Shown: positions 32,886 to 41,641 of the stretch, one piece after another | Layout of the letters: each line of letters begins with the position of its first letter | How positions within the stretch are numbered: position 1 is the stretch's first letter | IMG/VR virus record: IMGVR_UViG_3300049827_000292 | Coordinates: 1-59,853 of that record | Length of the DNA stretch: 59,853 nucleotides | Origin: a virus | Direction: 5' to 3' (one strand) | Notes under the pieces: generated by a model | What the model was told of the DNA's origin: nothing | Database searches by the model: none | What the model saw: only the letters and a program-made list of their open reading frames with translations | Made by a program: the position numbers and the translations under genes

Positions 32886-32911
32886 ACAAAAATGGGGAGG
32901 TTTCCCTCCCC
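32886..32911 (-). terminator. Rho-independent terminator after the 32934 fibre gene
   Basis: On the minus strand GGGGAGG-GAAA-CCTCCCC (7-bp perfect stem) is followed by ATTTTTG. It lies 22 bp past the stop codon at 32934. Confidence 0.85.
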
Positions 32912-32933
32912 GTCTTTCTTATTTTATTTGCAC

Positions 32934-35252
32934 TCAGCCAAGTTTGGCTTTCAGTTCATCTACTTCGGCCTTCAGTTCCTTGATGGCATTCACCAGGACT
33001 GGAATGAGAGCGGCAGGACCAACACCCCAGAGTTCGTTAGACTTGTCAACGAAACCGAGATAATCGGCGCCGTGAGCATCTACAACAGCAGCAGCTTCCT
33101 GAGCGATGAAACCAGCGGACTTGCCACCGTCTGCCTTCCAGGTGTAGGTGCGTGGCTGAAGCTGACCCACAAAGTCGAGGCCCAGCGCCAAGTCAGCAAC
33201 GTCTTCCTTTAGGCTTTGGTCGGACACAGAAGTCCAGACGGCTGTGCCAGCAGCTTGAGCTGCGGCATAGATGGAGCAACCACCGCCGAACGCGAATGTT
33301 GCGCCGCCGTTTGCGGTTCCTGTTGTGCAGGAGTTGCCCGCACCGATGACAATCTGATTGCTCTGGGTGGTGACGTTGTTACCGGCGCCGCAGCCAACCA
33401 GAACGTTATTGCAACCGGTTGTGGCCGTGGTGCCCATTGCGTTGGCACCGATGGCGATGTTGTAACAACCCGTAGTTACTACGTCACCTGCGCAGAAACC
33501 AATCAGAACGTTGAAGTCACCGCTGGTCATCGTGGCGCCAGCGCCGGTACCAAGAGCGGTGTTACCTTCGCCGCCAACAGTGGAGTAAAGGGCGCAAACA
33601 CCCATCGCCACGTTGCAGCTACCGGTGGTATCAAGAGCAAGAGCGCCATTACCAACTACGGTGTTACCGTTACCGGTGGTAAGGGTGGTGGCAGATTGAA
33701 CACCGAGGGCAGTGTTAGCGACACCAGCGCCGATGCCGGCTAGAGCGGAGCCACCAAGGGACAGGTTGCCACCGGTACCGGCAGCGAATCCTTTGAACGC
33801 ACCAAGAGTAGAGGGAGTCGCAACAGCCAGAGGGTTGGCATAAGTAACGCCATTGGCGCAAGCGGCGCAAGCCACCAGAGCCAGACCGTCAGCACCAGGA
33901 GGCTCCATGGCGTAAGCATTGGGACCTGAGGCGACAATCAGTTGACCTTTTGCCGTAAAGTCGCAGAAAGGGATGTAAGTGCTTGCTGCGCCCAGCGAAG
34001 TTACCACAAGGGAAGGAGATACACCAGCTTGAGTGGCGGCAGTGTCAGCTAGCTGGACAGCACCCAGAGCAGTTGTGGAGGCAGTATTGATACCTACTGC
34101 CACGACGCCACCACTGTAGGGGTTGGTAGTACCAGTGATCGGAGCCAGGAAGCTCATGTTAATGCTGGCACCACCACCACCACCACCAGGTGCCCACTTG
34201 ACGCCGAGGGGAGCGGAAGAGTCAGCGGTCAAAACTTGACCGTCAATGCCCGATCCAAGAGCGGCATAAGTTGCGTTACCGTTACTTGCCAGAATCTGAC
34301 CAGGACCGGTGAAGCACTTACGGGCAACGTAAGTAGCAGTACCAGTGAACGGAGTCAGAACTGCGTTTGGATCGGTACCGGTGATGGCCTCAGCGGAGGT
34401 CGCCAGTTCAACCACACCAGCGGTGGTTGTTGTGGCGTAAGCACCTGTGATGGGTCCGACACGCAGGATGGTCCAAGCGCCGCTGGAGCACAGGATGTAG
34501 TCACCAACGTTTACGCCAGTGATGGTAGCTCCGCCAGTCGGAGTATAAGAAGCGGCAGCAGTGGTGACGATTACATAGTAATCATTGATTGCCGGCGAAG
34601 CAGCGGGAACAGGGGAACCAGCGGTAAAACCAGCGGAAACGCCAGCGGTAGTTGCGTTGGCAACATTGCCAGTAGCAGCGTTTAGAGTGCCAGCCAGAAC
34701 CAGGCCGTTGGCATTTTGTGCAACGGCATTGATTTGATCTTGCAGGCTCTTACCAGCAGCAGCGGTCAGGGCTTGGTTGGTAAGGGTGCTGGTGGTCGTA
34801 TTATTGAGTTGTACGGATCCTGTTTGCGAAGTAGACGCAGGCTGGATCGAAATAGTTGGGGAAGTGGGGGAGCCAGTCAGAAGCAGGGGAACGCTAGCAG
34901 AGATGCTGGTAACGGGGCTGCCACTCATGATGGACGTAATACGCCCGAAAGAGTCTACCGAAAGCGCAGGGTAGGTGTAAGCGCCAGCGACCACGCCGCT
35001 AGGAGCAAGGCTGATAGTTCCCGAGCCAGTGATGGTTCCGCCGGTCAGACCTAGGCCGGCAGTGATGGAAGTCACTGTGCCACCACCACCGCCACCACCG
35101 GTGGCACTGATTACACCTTGCAGACTGACGGACAGACCCGAACCAACTACCAAAGGGCCAACCGGACCTTGCAGGTAATAGGTTAGGGGGGAGTAAAACG
35201 GTCCGTTTGGAATCGGATTGTACGGATCGAAATCAACGGGTAAGGCGGGCAT
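32934..35252 (-). CDS. Long fibre, family 1, YadA-head repeats and S74 chaperone
   Basis: The product has 772 residues from ATG 35252 (an in-frame start at 35264 adds four). The tag is YNPIPNGPFYSPLTYYLQGP then LVVGSGLSV. A glycine run and GTVTSITAGLGLTGGTITGS linker come next, then NNTTTSTLTNQALTAAAGKS and a YxPTGGATITGVNVGDYI unit also found in other fibres. YadA-head-type repeats lie at about 490-640. The C-terminal 110 residues form an S74 chaperone: SDQSLKEDVADLALGLDFV with the Ser-Lys dyad, SAGFIAQEAAAVVDAHGADY and VNAIKELKAEVDELKAKLG. The tag and both repeat types make it the fullest member of the family. Confidence 0.85.
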   Translation of the reverse strand: MPALPVDFDPYNPIPNGPFYSPLTYYLQGPVGPLVVGSGLSVSLQGVISATGGGGGGGTVTSITAGLGLTGGTITGSGTISLAPSGVVAGAYTYPALSVDSFGRITSIMSGSPVTSISASVPLLLTGSPTSPTISIQPASTSQTGSVQLNNTTTSTLTNQALTAAAGKSLQDQINAVAQNANGLVLAGTLNAATGNVANATTAGVSAGFTAGSPVPAASPAINDYYVIVTTAAASYTPTGGATITGVNVGDYILCSSGAWTILRVGPITGAYATTTTAGVVELATSAEAITGTDPNAVLTPFTGTATYVARKCFTGPGQILASNGNATYAALGSGIDGQVLTADSSAPLGVKWAPGGGGGGASINMSFLAPITGTTNPYSGGVVAVGINTASTTALGAVQLADTAATQAGVSPSLVVTSLGAASTYIPFCDFTAKGQLIVASGPNAYAMEPPGADGLALVACAACANGVTYANPLAVATPSTLGAFKGFAAGTGGNLSLGGSALAGIGAGVANTALGVQSATTLTTGNGNTVVGNGALALDTTGSCNVAMGVCALYSTVGGEGNTALGTGAGATMTSGDFNVLIGFCAGDVVTTGCYNIAIGANAMGTTATTGCNNVLVGCGAGNNVTTQSNQIVIGAGNSCTTGTANGGATFAFGGGCSIYAAAQAAGTAVWTSVSDQSLKEDVADLALGLDFVGQLQPRTYTWKADGGKSAGFIAQEAAAVVDAHGADYLGFVDKSNELWGVGPAALIPVLVNAIKELKAEVDELKAKLG

Positions 35253-35279
35253 AGTGACGACCAAATCTTCAGCTTGACT

Positions 35280-35289
35280 GGTTTTACCC
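35280..35289 (-). promoter_or_regulatory. GGGTAAAACC motif upstream of the 35252 gene
   Basis: Exact decamer in the gap between two family-1 fibre genes, 27 nt from ATG 35252. Confidence 0.6.
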
Positions 35290-35310
35290 GTGGTTTGGGG
35301 TTCGGGCTAA

Positions 35311-37329
35311 TCAGACAGGATCCCGGTACTTGATGATAGGGAGTAGTGAGAAGTTTGTAGGACGAGTCTCGTTGGGAACCGGAGCGCTGGCGGGAGAGTT
35401 ATTAACTGTGAGTCCAGTGGTGCAGATGATTGTTTGGGTGATACCGGTGAGAGCGGTGTTGATTGTCACGCCTGTTGTTGCGTTGTTGATAGAAACATTT
35501 GCACTGCTGTTTGTAGTGCCCGCACCTCTGTTCCCTCGCTTGTTGTTACCGTCGTAGAAGCCAGCTTGATCGCCCACAACTTCGGAGTTGGGGACATTGA
35601 ACTGGTGGCTATGACCGGGATCGGTAACAGTGTGCGTATGCCCAGGATCAGTAATAAGGTGGTTGTGGCCCGGATCAGTAATCGCGTGGATGTGGCCAGG
35701 ATCAGTTACCGAGTGTGAGTGCTGTTGATAGGCGTCTGCTTGACAGGAGCCAAAAGCACGACCGGGATCCAGGTTTCCAGGACCTTGAGTGCCGGCGTCG
35801 TTCCAACCACGAATGAACTGACCGCGAAGATCGGGGACACGGAAAGTTCCCGGAGGATCGGCGGGAGGGGTGAAAGTTGTACCGATTACTTGGTACAGCG
35901 GATAGTAGGGGTTGGAAGAGTCAACACCGTAAGAAGAGCCATCTGCAACCAACCAGCCCACGGGGAGCTTGGCAGGATCATCAGTTGTGAACCAGCACAC
36001 CGAGCCAACCGGAGTGGACTCAGGGGCGATTGGCGTCTGCCAAGATACACCCAAGGAAGCGGTATTGTCTACCGTGAGAACCTGACCGTTCGAACCCTTT
36101 GGAAGGATTTGAGGGTCTGCAGCAGCTTGGCCAACGATTAGATCGCCGTTAGCTTGAATAATGTTATTGTGAATCGACTCATCGAAAGCTTGTTTGAGCG
36201 CACGAGCAGTTGGGGCCAGCGTGGTCGAAGTGCTTGTCAGTGTATCATTCAGTTGAACGATACCGCGAGAAGTTGTGGTAGCCTGAAGAGTACCGAGTCC
36301 TGCAGGGGTGACAGCACGAGTGGTGTCGGCAAGCAGTTGAGTCTCTGCAGCGTCAGCCAACTCAACGAAACCACGCTGAGTGGTCGAGGCAACCATTCCG
36401 GACAGACCAAAAGGTGTCACGGCAATGGTATTATCGGCCAGTGCCTGTGTCTCAGCAACAGTGGCGTAACGAACGATGCCGGCAGTGGTGGTGGTGGCGT
36501 AAGGAGCACGGAAACCGGTCTGGAAGTAAACCCAGTTTGTGCCGTCGCTCAGGAGTTGGTCGCCAGGAACTACGCTAACCGCAGTACCGCCAGGAGGTGT
36601 GTAGGTGGCGGCAGTTGTAATCAGGAGAGTAGCACCGATGTTTGTGCCGCTTGCGGCAGGCAGGGGACTACCAGCCAAGATGCCTGCGGTGTTACCTTCG
36701 GCAGTCGCAGTAACAACATTACCTGTGGCAGCGTTGAGAGTACCAGCCAGGAATTGGATGTTGGCTGTTCCAGCAATTGCGTTGATTTGGTTTTGAAGAA
36801 GGTACCCTTGGTTGGCAGTCAGGGCGAGTGTGTTGGACGGGGTGCTTACGTTGTCAACCAGCTGAACGGCACCCGCGTTTGCGGTAGTTCCGGCAGCGAT
36901 TGATACAGTAAGGGAGGGCGCAGCTCCAGTAACGTTGATTGGGTAGATTCCACTTAGTGTTTGAACGGGAGCTACTCCACTTGCAGCCGATGTGATGCGG
37001 CCATAAGAGTCAACACTAAACGCCGCATAAGTGTAAGTTCCGGGAACAACGCCGGGGACAGTTGCGAGCGAAACTTGACCGACTGTTGTAATACCGGCGA
37101 AAGGACTTGTGATCAAGCCAGCGCCAGCGGTAACAGAAGTTACCGTACCCGTGGACGCCGGAGGTGCCGGATCAACACTTACGACACCGGTATTGTAATC
37201 AACGGAGAAGCCTGCCCCAAAGATAAGGGGACCTTGCGGGGTCTGGAACGCCGATTCTTGGGGCCAATAAAACGGGTTATTGGGAATCGGGATGACTTCG
37301 TTATTAGGGTTAAACGGAACGATGGCCAT
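35311..37329 (-). CDS. Fibre, family 1, with tail-collar domain and His-rich needle
   Basis: The product has 672 residues. The tag is IPIPNNPFYWPQESAFQTPQ then LIFGAGFSVDYNTGVV. Shaft repeats resemble those at 37375. A phage tail-collar domain spans about 440-510 (VGSVCWFTTDDPAKLPVGWL, GTFRVPDLRGQFIRGW), as in T4 gp12-type fibres. It is followed by five TDPGHxH units at residues 537-577. The end (VPNETRPTNFSLLPIIKYRD) is the conserved collar-fibre terminus (ETRPxNxxLLPIIKY). The HxH units are expected to bind metal along the trimer axis, as in T4 gp37 tips. Confidence 0.85.
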   Translation of the reverse strand: MAIVPFNPNNEVIPIPNNPFYWPQESAFQTPQGPLIFGAGFSVDYNTGVVSVDPAPPASTGTVTSVTAGAGLITSPFAGITTVGQVSLATVPGVVPGTYTYAAFSVDSYGRITSAASGVAPVQTLSGIYPINVTGAAPSLTVSIAAGTTANAGAVQLVDNVSTPSNTLALTANQGYLLQNQINAIAGTANIQFLAGTLNAATGNVVTATAEGNTAGILAGSPLPAASGTNIGATLLITTAATYTPPGGTAVSVVPGDQLLSDGTNWVYFQTGFRAPYATTTTAGIVRYATVAETQALADNTIAVTPFGLSGMVASTTQRGFVELADAAETQLLADTTRAVTPAGLGTLQATTTSRGIVQLNDTLTSTSTTLAPTARALKQAFDESIHNNIIQANGDLIVGQAAADPQILPKGSNGQVLTVDNTASLGVSWQTPIAPESTPVGSVCWFTTDDPAKLPVGWLVADGSSYGVDSSNPYYPLYQVIGTTFTPPADPPGTFRVPDLRGQFIRGWNDAGTQGPGNLDPGRAFGSCQADAYQQHSHSVTDPGHIHAITDPGHNHLITDPGHTHTVTDPGHSHQFNVPNSEVVGDQAGFYDGNNKRGNRGAGTTNSSANVSINNATTGVTINTALTGITQTIICTTGLTVNNSPASAPVPNETRPTNFSLLPIIKYRDPV
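35599..35721 (-). repeat. Five 30-bp repeats encoding TDPGHxH units
   Basis: A period of ten residues gives HSHSVTDPGH, then IHAITDPGHN, HLITDPGHTH, TVTDPGHSHQ. The DNA copies are recognisable but diverged at third positions. Probable metal-coordinating needle of the fibre. Confidence 0.9.
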
Positions 37330-37361
37330 GTTCGTTATATCGTTGAGGAGGCAAGTTAAGG

Positions 37362-37371
37362 GGTTTTACCC
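37362..37371 (-). promoter_or_regulatory. GGGTAAAACC motif upstream of the 37329 gene
   Basis: Exact decamer 32 nt before the ATG and 4 nt before the stop of the upstream gene (37375). Confidence 0.6.
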
Positions 37372-37374
37372 GGT

Positions 37375-40300
37375 TTACAGATTCGTGATGGCGTCGCGGG
37401 CGGCGGCAAGCAGAGCGAAGTTGGCTCGTGCGTCTCCGGGGGGATTCGGCGATGCGGGATCGGCGTAGTCGTTGGAGATCTGCCAGGTAAACACGGCACG
37501 GAGACCCATATCCGAAGCGGACTCGACCTTGTCTTGGATGGTGTCCACCGAGTCGAAGCCCCAGAGGGCTGTGTAAGTGGGGCTGTAGTAGTCGGTTTGA
37601 TTTGTTGGGGCAGGGTTTTGAATCTTGACGGCACCGAAGTAGCGGCCAAGAGGGAAGGAGTTTGTGATTTGACCAGCGGCATTTGCCGAGGCAACAATCT
37701 GGCTGTAAGGCACTGGGTTAGCAGCGTTGAATGCAGCCGAAGGATTGGAGGTATTGCGGCCGTACTGGGCAATACCCATACCAAGCTTCGAGCGGGAGAC
37801 ACCGGCGTCGATGAACCACTGAATACTTTGAACCGAGCGGGCTACGCCAGTATGGTTGTAAACAGTGACTCCACCGGGTTCATACAGAGGCTGACTGAGA
37901 TTACTAGGATCATCGTAAGTCATAACGTTGATTTGGTCGGCGTAAGCTTGGCAGGCGACTGCGGTAGCAATCTTCAGGTCAGGGTCAGCAACCGACAGGG
38001 ACGGAATCAGAGTCAGATGAACCTCGTAGGAAGCGTTGTAAGCCTTGACAGCGTTGTAAATGGCTTGCATCAGCGTTGCCATACGCGCAGGGTTACAAGT
38101 GATGCCCACCGGTTCGTAGTCAATGTCGACACCTTTGGCACCGCAAAGGTTCATCAGGGTAACGATTTGAGCAGCGGCGGCATTTGCCTGGGCTACACTT
38201 GCACCTGCCAGGTCCATGTTATTGGACAGGTTGTAACCGCCGATTGACAACATAAAGTTAGCCTTAGAGACCGACTGGGTATCCATGTAGGCATTCGTGT
38301 TCTTGAGAGCCCAAGCCGAGTAGGTGTAATCAGGGTTTGTGGGGCTCACATAGGTGCCGTTAGCACTACCGGTGTTGGTGTTCCAGTCTGTGCCAGCGGC
38401 GTTGAGAACTTGCGCAGCGGCAGGGAACCCTGTTGGGGCACCGAAGTAAAGCTTGCTGTCAAGTCCATTGATTTGAACTTCAGCCAGCAGGTAGAACTTG
38501 TTCAACAAGGACAGAGCATTGGCAGAGATGTTACTTGCACGAACAACAGGGTTGAGGCCGCTGTTTGCTGTGAACGGATAGGTAGCGTCTGTGTTTCGAT
38601 ACTGCCAAAGGTCGATGTAAGAACCGAGTTGAGGTGTACTCGGGGTTACGCCAGGTGTAATCGCGATTACAAGGCTGGTGGTACCCACCTGCACGGAGCG
38701 TGCGGAATCGGAGTAAATGTCGATAGACAGGGTGTAAGGGCCCGGTCCAGGCAGCGAGGCAGCCAGAGTTTGAGTGAACGAGGCGGAATTTGCTGCAACC
38801 GTGGTGCTTCCGACTAAGCTGCCAGAGGTGAAGAATGCGCCAACGATCCCCGTTCCTGACATTTGCCAGTACAGGGTAGTGCCATTCGACACGTTGGCTG
38901 TTGTGATGGTCGTCGTGATAACGGTATTTTCGGTAGCTGCCGTAGGCGTTGTATTGACGACGTAAGTCGGAACGGGGGGTGTTGGCGTAGGCGGCGTAGG
39001 GCCAGCAGGAACGTTGCCGTACTTGATTACAGGGAGCAGGGCAATGTTGTAGGGGCGAGTCTCGTCAGGTACTGGAGCCGTCGGGGGAGAGTTGTCAACG
39101 GTGAGGCCGGTGGTTACGGTGTTAACCGTAATACCTGTAACTTTACTCTGAAGAGTTATACCGGTAAGAGAGTTATTAACAATAATACCTGTTGTCGGGC
39201 TGTTTGAATTTGGTCCCGAAGGGGCCCCCCACTGTGCGTTTCCATCGTAATATCCCGCTTGATCTCCTACAACTTCCGCATTCGGAAATCCGTCGAGATT
39301 GTGGGAATGGTTGCTAGTTGCACCGTGAAGGTGTTGAACAGTCGAAGAATTGCTCGTGTGCTGGTGCTGAATGAGGTCAAAGTCGTGAATGTGACCAGGA
39401 TCAGTGACCGTGTGCAGGTGCTGCTTGTACGCACTGCTCTGTGTGCTGGCAAATGTACGAGCAGGGTCGAGAGCCGTTGGAACGGGGTTGGGGCCCGCAC
39501 CGCTCCAGCCACGAACGAACATGCCGCGAAGATCAGGAACTCGGAAGAAACCAGCAGCGTCGCCAGGTTGGTTGTAAGTGGTACCGATTAGCTCGTAAAG
39601 GTTGTAGTAAGGCCCTGTGATGCTTGCGTCGAGAAGGCGACCGTCGCACTCCATCCACACGCCGCCAAGGGGGGTGGTAGCCAGTTGCCAAATAATAGAA
39701 CCTACGGGCCAGGAGTTAAGGGAATCACGGCTAGTCCAGTCCATGCTTCCTTGCGTGGGCTTGGTATCGTCAACGGTAAGAACCGAACCGTTGTCGCCCA
39801 GAGGGAGAATACCGGGGGTCTCAAATCCGAGACCAACAATCAGATCGCCTTTGGCTGTTACCGTGGCAGTATCTAGCGAGGAATCAACATATGTCTTCAG
39901 AGCGTTTGCGGTCGGTGCGCTTGTCACCGACGGGTCCGAAACCGAGTCACTTAGAAGAACAAGTCCACGAGTGGCGGTAGTTGCATTGAGAGTTCCGAGG
40001 TTTGAGGACGTGATTGCACGAGTGTTGTCGGTAAATGCCTGAGTCTCAGCGTCGGTAGCAAGCTCGACAAAACCTACCTGGGTCTCCGAAGCTACCATAA
40101 TGGTGAGACCAGCCGGAGTAACAGATTTGTTGGGTTCAGTGAGAGCTTGGACTTCAGCAGCGGTAGAAAGTACTGTTGTGCCGAATACCGTGGTGGATGC
40201 GGGTACAAGGCGCTGCCCGCAGAGAATAATCTGCCAAGTGTTGTTGATGCAGTAAACACGGTCGTTCTTTACCACCGCTGTGGCAACACCGCCAGGGGGT

Positions 40301-41031
40301 GTGTATGTGCCGTCTGCTGTAATGGTGAAGTAGGCTTTCTTGTAAGTTGCTGAGGCAGCAGGAAGAGGACTTCCAACTGTTAGACCACCCGCTGCTAATC
40401 CATCAGGGGAAACGAAAGTGAGATTCCCTGTCGCAGGGTTGATGGCACCAGCAAAATACTGCCCTGCCAAAGAAGACCCGATGATCGACATTTGGGACCC
40501 CAGGCTGTATCCCTGGAGTGCGGTAAGAGCCGTGATTGTACTTGTCGAAAATACGTCATCCGTCAGCTGCACTGCGCCGGGAGCAGCAAGACTTGCTTGC
40601 AGGATCCCTACGTTGCGGATCGGGTTTGTACCGGTAACGTAAATGGGGGCGGTGCCTACCAGGGTAACCAGCGGAGGATTACCGTTAGCGGCCAGGGTGA
40701 TTTGACCATATCCGTTCACCGCCACGGTCGGATAGGTGTAGGATCCCGGAGTTAAAGTTGAAATCGCCTTAAGACCGATGCTTCCAGCAGTTGTGATACC
40801 CGAGGCAGGGGATGTCTCAAGACCTGCACCAGCAGTAACTTGCCGGACAGTACCGTTATTTGGAGGGTTGGGGGAAATATATACGTTACCAGTCGTGTAG
40901 TCTACAAACAAATAGCTACCAAAGACCAGTTGTCCTGTTGGGTAGGACAGGTTATAACGGTTTGCGTCAGGGTTATAAAAGGGAGTGTTTGGGATTGGAT
41001 CCTGTGAATTAAACGGGGGGATGCCGGCCAT
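37375..41031 (-). CDS. Fibre, family 1, with collar domain and C-terminal GH18 domain
   Basis: The product has 1218 residues. The tag is QDPIPNTPFYNPDANRYNLS. A shaft follows, then a collar domain at about 443-508 (VGSIIWQLATTPLGGVWMEC, FFRVPDLRGMFVRGW) and a His-rich stretch at 540-578. The collar terminus ETRPYNIALLPVIKYG at about 657-672 is not the end of the protein. A Pro-rich hinge, an Ig-like domain (about 690-795) and a GH18 domain (about 801-1218) follow. The GH18 signature is GVDIDYEPVG with Glu973 as the candidate acid; the usual first Asp is Lys966. Other conserved parts are INVMTYDD, LGMGIAQYGRN and MGLRAVFTWQIS. Expected to cleave or bind GlcNAc-type glycans on the host surface. 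Confidence 0.85.
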   Translation of the reverse strand: MAGIPPFNSQDPIPNTPFYNPDANRYNLSYPTGQLVFGSYLFVDYTTGNVYISPNPPNNGTVRQVTAGAGLETSPASGITTAGSIGLKAISTLTPGSYTYPTVAVNGYGQITLAANGNPPLVTLVGTAPIYVTGTNPIRNVGILQASLAAPGAVQLTDDVFSTSTITALTALQGYSLGSQMSIIGSSLAGQYFAGAINPATGNLTFVSPDGLAAGGLTVGSPLPAASATYKKAYFTITADGTYTPPGGVATAVVKNDRVYCINNTWQIILCGQRLVPASTTVFGTTVLSTAAEVQALTEPNKSVTPAGLTIMVASETQVGFVELATDAETQAFTDNTRAITSSNLGTLNATTATRGLVLLSDSVSDPSVTSAPTANALKTYVDSSLDTATVTAKGDLIVGLGFETPGILPLGDNGSVLTVDDTKPTQGSMDWTSRDSLNSWPVGSIIWQLATTPLGGVWMECDGRLLDASITGPYYNLYELIGTTYNQPGDAAGFFRVPDLRGMFVRGWSGAGPNPVPTALDPARTFASTQSSAYKQHLHTVTDPGHIHDFDLIQHQHTSNSSTVQHLHGATSNHSHNLDGFPNAEVVGDQAGYYDGNAQWGAPSGPNSNSPTTGIIVNNSLTGITLQSKVTGITVNTVTTGLTVDNSPPTAPVPDETRPYNIALLPVIKYGNVPAGPTPPTPTPPVPTYVVNTTPTAATENTVITTTITTANVSNGTTLYWQMSGTGIVGAFFTSGSLVGSTTVAANSASFTQTLAASLPGPGPYTLSIDIYSDSARSVQVGTTSLVIAITPGVTPSTPQLGSYIDLWQYRNTDATYPFTANSGLNPVVRASNISANALSLLNKFYLLAEVQINGLDSKLYFGAPTGFPAAAQVLNAAGTDWNTNTGSANGTYVSPTNPDYTYSAWALKNTNAYMDTQSVSKANFMLSIGGYNLSNNMDLAGASVAQANAAAAQIVTLMNLCGAKGVDIDYEPVGITCNPARMATLMQAIYNAVKAYNASYEVHLTLIPSLSVADPDLKIATAVACQAYADQINVMTYDDPSNLSQPLYEPGGVTVYNHTGVARSVQSIQWFIDAGVSRSKLGMGIAQYGRNTSNPSAAFNAANPVPYSQIVASANAAGQITNSFPLGRYFGAVKIQNPAPTNQTDYYSPTYTALWGFDSVDTIQDKVESASDMGLRAVFTWQISNDYADPASPNPPGDARANFALLAAARDAITNL

Positions 41032-41060
41032 TAGTTCTTCGCTCTCGGGTCCTGTTAATT

Positions 41061-41070
41061 GGTTTTACCC
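41061..41070 (-). promoter_or_regulatory. GGGTAAAACC motif upstream of the 41031 gene
   Basis: Exact decamer 29 nt before the ATG, 3 nt past the upstream stop codon. Confidence 0.6.
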
Positions 41071-41073
41071 GGC

Positions 41074-41580
41074 TCAAGGCACGGGGTTGCCAGAAACTTG
41101 TGTCCACTGGCGTGTTCCAGCGGTATCTTGGTAAAGAATATACATGAGACCGCTACTTGAGTCCCACCACAGAGTCCCATTTGGATGGGAAACCAGAGCG
41201 GGTGCCGTATCTGAGATAATCGGAGTTGCGTAAATCGTTGGCGACGGGAAGCAGTTGACCCAGTTAACACCATCCCAGACCTTAAGCACAGGGCCTGGGA
41301 ACAACGGGGGGTCTCCGTTCAGGTCCAACCAAAGTTCTCCAACCGTGTTACCGGGGGCCCCAACAGGGGCGATCAAAGGGTCATTCGGGGGCAATGTGCC
41401 TACAGTGCAAGGCCCCACCTTGAAGAGGGCGTTGCCAGTGTCATCGGCAAAAAATAAACCCGGTTGTGCGGCGGCAATATTTACCGCAGGTTGCCCCGCC
41501 AACATTTTAGTTGGATCGGGGCGTTTGTTAAGGACTTCAGACCGAAGGACTTGAATGGGTGTAACTTTGTTCGTTGCCAT
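41074..41580 (-). CDS. Small structural protein with fibre-type N-terminus
   Basis: The product has 168 residues. The start (TPIQVLRSEVLNKRPDPTKM, LAGQPAVNIAAAQPGLFFAD) is a divergent copy of the N-terminal domain of the 1644-residue protein upstream (FKRSSLLGKRPTDANLEPGE, IGLNTNSNDPGLFFE). The C-terminus has two WD-like units (LKVWDGVNWVNCFPSPTIYA and GTLWWDSSSGLMYILYQDTA). Possibly a fibre adaptor. The promoter-like motif variant lies 48 nt upstream. Confidence 0.65.
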   Translation of the reverse strand: MATNKVTPIQVLRSEVLNKRPDPTKMLAGQPAVNIAAAQPGLFFADDTGNALFKVGPCTVGTLPPNDPLIAPVGAPGNTVGELWLDLNGDPPLFPGPVLKVWDGVNWVNCFPSPTIYATPIISDTAPALVSHPNGTLWWDSSSGLMYILYQDTAGTRQWTQVSGNPVP

Positions 41581-41628
41581 TTTGACTAAATGTCACTACA
41601 ATCAGGTAGACCCTGAAGGTTGATAGCA

Positions 41629-41638
41629 ACTTTTACCC
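41629..41638 (-). promoter_or_regulatory. Variant motif GGGTAAAAGT upstream of the 41580 gene
   Basis: Core GGGTAAAA retained, followed by GTTGC; 48 nt before the ATG. The same GTAAAA-GTT(G/A)C variant appears at 56253 and, more degenerate, near 52091. Confidence 0.5.
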
Positions 41639-41641
41639 TGT

